From Tumidithrix helvetica (GTDB taxonomy: Bacteria; Cyanobacteriota; Cyanobacteriia; Pseudanabaenales; Pseudanabaenaceae), in the NCBI RefSeq assembly GCF_965232925.1, contig NZ_CBDDRA010000024.1, positions 1-64,000 on the forward strand: a stretch of DNA of 64,000 nucleotides, in the 5' to 3' direction. Positions 61,001-64,000 of the stretch are shown piece after piece. The position numbers were made by a program, and so were the translations under genes. Under the pieces are notes generated by a model. It was given only the letters and a program-made list of their open reading frames with translations. It had not been told where the DNA came from and did no database searches. Positions within the stretch are counted from its first letter, which is position 1, and each line of letters begins with the position of its first letter.

Positions 61001-62788
61001 CTAGCTACCTCTGGCAATTTGAAATGCTTCAGCGATCGCACCGAGAGCCAGAACGGGGAAGAAGGTGAGCGCACCGAGGATGAGAATTACCCCAGTAGTC
61101 ACGCCTGTAAACAGCCCTGTATCGGTGCGGAGCGTGCCTGCCGTTTGGGGTACGGGTTGCTTGTTCGTCATACTCTCTGCAAGGAGCAGCAGCGCGATAA
61201 TTGGGACATAGCGACCGACTAGAAGGCTAAAGCAAGTGCTGAGATTCCACCATAGAGCGGTTGGGGCGGGTTGGCTGTCACCCAAGCCCTCAAATCCCGA
61301 ACCGTTATTGGCTGCGGCTGAAGTGTATTCATAGACGATCTGAGAAAGACCGTGAAAACTGAGATTGCTTGCCCCACTCGCACTCCAAGCATCGGCAACA
61401 GCTTTGATTTGAGCGGGATCGGTCAATCCAGGATTGGTGAGAGTAGATAGAAAGTCGGGAAAGGCGAGGGTAATTGCCGTTGGAATCAGGATCGCAATGG
61501 GATGAACAAGCAAAATTACGCTAGAGAGAATGATTTCGCGTTTCTCAATTTTGCGACCGAGAAATTCTGGTGTACGTCCTACCATCAACCCTGTGAGAAA
61601 TACGGTCAAAATTAGCATGACAAAGATATAAGCAGTACCCGTGCCCTGTCCGCCCCAGACGATCTGCAAGAACATATTAAACAGGGTCACAAAGCCACCC
61701 GTGGGCATGAGGGAGTCATGCATGCCATTCACCGCTCCGCACATGGTTGCCGTCGTGATTGCTGCAAATAAAGCTGTCTGCGCCCAACCAAAGCGAACTT
61801 CTTTCCCTTCTAAATTAGGTGCATTTGTGCCTAGGGATCCGAGGGAACTGTTGACTAAGGGATTGCCTTGAAATTCACCGATCGCAGCAATTGCAATCAG
61901 GACGAGTGCAATTCCAAACACCATCCAGAAAATTAGCCAACCTTGCTTGCGATTATTGGCAAAGATACCATAGGTATAAATCAATGAAGCTGGGATGGCG
62001 ACCATAGCAATTGTTGCGATTAGGTTGGAGGCAGCACTGGGGTTCTCAAAGGGATGGGCGGAGTTAATCGCAAAGAAACCACCGCCATTCTCGCCCAATT
62101 GCTTGATAATTTCAAAGTGAGCGACGGGACCCAGTGCGATCGCTTGGGTTGCTCCCTCTAGGGTCGTAATTATTTTCGGTGAAGCTAGGGTTTCAGGCAC
62201 GCCCGCAATCAGCAATAAGATGCCGCCCACGATCGAGAGTGGTAATAGGATCCGCGTAATCGCAAGGGTTAAATCGCGATGGAAATTGCCCAGCGATCGC
62301 CCTGTCAAACCACGAATGAAGGCAATTCCAACTGCTAGACCCGTTCCCGCCGAGGTGAAAAACATAAACCCCAAAGCGAACATCTGACTGAAATAGCTAA
62401 AGGTAGTTTCGCCAGAATAATGCTGTTGATTCGTATTCGTAACGAACGAAATTGCCGTGTGCAAAGAAGTGTCCCAAGTGGGCGCAGGTAAGCCCGTAGG
62501 ATTCATCGGCAGCGAACCTTGAAACGTAAAGATCGCGTAGATGAACGCAGCCATGACGAGGTTGCTATAGAGCAAGGCACGAATATATTGCCAGCCTGTC
62601 ATATTCCCATTCGATTTACTTTTGTGAATGCCAAATAGGGCATAGATGAATCGCTCGATGGGCAGTACCACGGGATCTAGAAAGGTTTTCTCTTCAAGAA
62701 ATACACGCGCCATGTAGTTGCCCAAAAAGGGCGCGATCGCGACGATCGTTAGTAAGGTAAGGGCGATTTGCAGAAATCCTTGAAACAT
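61001..62788 (-). CDS. kdpA: Potassium-transporting ATPase subunit A
   Basis: 595 residues from ATG 62788 (MFQGFLQIALTLL, the family start). An upstream in-frame ATG at 62944 adds 52 polar residues that are unusual for KdpA. KdpA is the K+ channel-like subunit; it has ten hydrophobic helices and the four-fold selectivity-filter-like loops, e.g. NTNQQHYSGET, GENGGGFFAINSAHPFENP, FGWAQTALFAAITTATMCGA and AAANNGSGFEGLG. Transcribed from the right, first gene of kdpABGCD. Confidence 0.95.
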   Translation of the reverse strand: MFQGFLQIALTLLTIVAIAPFLGNYMARVFLEEKTFLDPVVLPIERFIYALFGIHKSKSNGNMTGWQYIRALLYSNLVMAAFIYAIFTFQGSLPMNPTGLPAPTWDTSLHTAISFVTNTNQQHYSGETTFSYFSQMFALGFMFFTSAGTGLAVGIAFIRGLTGRSLGNFHRDLTLAITRILLPLSIVGGILLLIAGVPETLASPKIITTLEGATQAIALGPVAHFEIIKQLGENGGGFFAINSAHPFENPSAASNLIATIAMVAIPASLIYTYGIFANNRKQGWLIFWMVFGIALVLIAIAAIGEFQGNPLVNSSLGSLGTNAPNLEGKEVRFGWAQTALFAAITTATMCGAVNGMHDSLMPTGGFVTLFNMFLQIVWGGQGTGTAYIFVMLILTVFLTGLMVGRTPEFLGRKIEKREIILSSVILLVHPIAILIPTAITLAFPDFLSTLTNPGLTDPAQIKAVADAWSASGASNLSFHGLSQIVYEYTSAAANNGSGFEGLGDSQPAPTALWWNLSTCFSLLVGRYVPIIALLLLAESMTNKQPVPQTAGTLRTDTGLFTGVTTGVILILGALTFFPVLALGAIAEAFQIARGS

Positions 62789-63205
62789 ATTGCTTAAAAT
62801 GCGAGTGCTTGAGATGCGATCGACAGGCTTAAACGTAAACTCGATAACTCCTCGATCTTTGCGCGAAAATCCATGTTGCGCAAGGTATAGTCTGGCGTTT
62901 AGTCGCGATTTATAAGCTTGATATAGGTCGTGTTTAGAAACCATCTAAACGCGGTTCTTTAAGGATCGCTAAACAGACTCGAAACCATATTCTATCCGTC
63001 AAGGTTACCATCTATAGCGTTTTTCACTTCGGAACAAGCAAGAGATATAGGGCCAAAGCTTTCTATAGCAGGCTTTCAACTATACTCTTCTCATTTGAAC
63101 ACCGCTATACAATCTATTCGTGATCGCTGCAAACAAATCCAGCTAAGCGATCCCAATCCTTCGCTATATAATAAAAGCAACCAATGAGTTCAGGAGCCAA
63201 AACCT
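62789..63205. other. Upstream region of kdp operon and of the frameshifted Uma2 gene
   Basis: About 417 bp; the left 156 bp is an open leader in frame with kdpA (ATG 62944). The rest holds promoters for the two divergent genes. I see no clear riboswitch fold. The tattctatccg / tctatagcg / tatagcaggc strings recur around 62990-63090 but do not form a clear operator. Confidence 0.35.
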
Positions 63206-63941
63206 ATGGTCAGCCAACTGAGCAAAACTGAAATTATTTATCCCGAAAGCGATGGGAAACCAATGGCGGACAATACCAAGCAGTTTCGATGGATTTTGAC
63301 AATCCAGCAAAATATTGACTGGCTATACAGCAACGACCCTCAAGTCTTTGTTGCTGGTGATTTATTGTGGTATCCCGTTGAGGGACAAACTGAAATTTCG
63401 GCTGTCCCAGACACGATGGTGGTATTTGGTCGTCCCAAAGGAGATAGAGGCTCCTACAAACAATGGGAAGAGGGCAATATCGCTCCTCAAGTTGTCTTCG
63501 AGATTCTCTCGCTTAGCAATAAGTCTGTAGACATGGCAAAAAAAACTGCTTTTCTACGATCGCTACGGCGTTGAAGAGTATTACATTTATAACCCTGAGA
63601 ATGACAATCTAGAAATCTGGGTTAGAAACGGTAGTAGTTTGGATAGCATTCCCGAATCTCATAATTGGGTCAGTCCTCGACTCGGCATTCGCTTTGATTT
63701 GTCAACTAATGAACTTCAAATCTATCGACCTGACGGAACTAAGTTTCATTCTTATATTGAAATCCATAGGATGTTAGAGCAAGAAAGTTTACGAGCCGAG
63801 CAAGAAAGTTTACGGGCCGAGCAAGAGAGCTTACGGGCTGAGCAAGAACGGCTACGAGCCGAGGAAGCTACCCAAAAACTAGTCGATATGGAGGCAATGC
63901 TCAAACAATATCGCGATCGCTTTGGCGAACTCCCTCAATAA
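63206..63941 (+). pseudogene. Uma2 family gene with frameshift in an A8 run
   Basis: Reads as two frames: 63206-63574 (QLSKTEIIYPESDGKPMADN... SLSNKSVDMAKK) and then 63546-63941 in the next frame (LLFYDRYGVEEYYIYNPEND). Deleting one A from the eight-A run at 63538-63545 restores a single 244-residue frame, with the Uma2 core APQVVFEILSLSNKSVDMAKK and DRYGVEEYYIYNP. The tail has four 21-bp repeats encoding EQESLRA heptads (coiled coil) and ends YRDRFGELPQ. Either a real pseudogene, a sequencing error in the homopolymer, or slippage-dependent expression. Confidence 0.8.
63777..63860 (+). repeat. 21-bp tandem repeat in the Uma2 tail
   Basis: Four copies of gagcaagaaagtttacgagc plus one base, each slightly different; encodes the heptads EQESLRA and EQERLRA. 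Confidence 0.85.
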
Positions 63942-64000
63942 AAATTACTTTGCCTTGATTCCATGCCCACTACATCCCACCCTCAAAATAGTCTGTTCAT

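Noticed and set aside
63963..64000. Possible start of a gene at the right edge (ATG 63963)
   Set aside because: Only 12 codons fit and there is no ribosome site, so it cannot be supported.
1..64000. CRISPR array or complete insertion sequence
   Set aside because: No regularly spaced repeats with unique spacers and no transposase with terminal inverted repeats were seen.

Overview
The window is chromosomal DNA from a cyanobacterium. The evidence is the very frequent HIP1-type octamer GCGATCGC in genes and spacers, a pipX gene (a cyanobacteria-specific nitrogen co-regulator), plant-type acyl-lipid desaturases, a FutABC-type ferric iron importer, five Uma2-family genes and the usual intergenic palindromes of this phylum. 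The small gene blocks, the many Uma2 copies and the moderate GC content would suit a Pseudanabaena-like filamentous organism, but that rank is inference.

Layout. 0-2.3 kb: the broken end of a secreted beta-helix (haemagglutinin-like) protein with a C-terminal GH19/lysozyme-like domain, facing a lipoprotein gene of unknown role. 2.3-9.6 kb: a P-loop kinase, an Old Yellow Enzyme reductase, a small zinc ribbon, metK (TTG start), a CheW-like protein, a GT2-GtrA glycosyltransferase and ATP sulfurylase (sat) with a clear terminator. 9.8-18.1 kb: a DEDDy exonuclease-like protein, a TPR protein, dapB, three small membrane proteins, a double ABC ATPase for peptides and an aldo/keto reductase. 18.1-24.2 kb: an HNH-gene relic, rnc, a class V aminotransferase, nadK with a linked PD-(D/E)XK nuclease plus TOPRIM pair, purK and an exported protein. 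24.3-33.2 kb: Uma2, desA, an exported protein, the overlapping pair pipX-ispE, a universal stress protein, cysteine synthase-mutT, GST-Uma2 and DedA. 33.3-43.1 kb: tRNA-Ser(UGA), an AI-2E family exporter, aspA, an HEAGH membrane protein, a NIL-ferredoxin, a two-headed cell wall hydrolase, pyruvate kinase of unusual build, a CHAD protein and tRNA-Pro(CGG). 43.4-46.3 kb: a 31-residue membrane peptide and a tandem duplication of a Uma2 gene around a delta-9 desaturase. 46.4-51.9 kb: a DHH-CBS-nucleotidyltransferase fusion, a CDC48-like AAA+ ATPase and a RibD-type reductase. 51.9-56.2 kb: ferric iron ABC transporter. 56.6-62.9 kb: kdpA-kdpB-kdpG/F-kdpC-kdpD with a KdpD that lacks its kinase half. 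63.2-64.0 kb: a frameshifted Uma2 gene.

How the parts work together. Most of the window is housekeeping: methionine/SAM, sulfate activation and cysteine synthesis, lysine/peptidoglycan precursor (DapB), isoprenoid (IspE), purine (PurK), NADP supply (NadK), aspartate catabolism, lipid desaturation, and uptake of iron and potassium. The accessory signal is concentrated in four places: the broken secreted effector-like locus at the left end, the nuclease-TOPRIM pair at 21.3-22.4 kb (the best candidate for an uncharacterised defence or repair module), the Uma2 duplications, and scattered relics (HNH endonuclease, FAD oxidoreductase tail). No CRISPR array, complete insertion sequence, rRNA or replication origin is visible.
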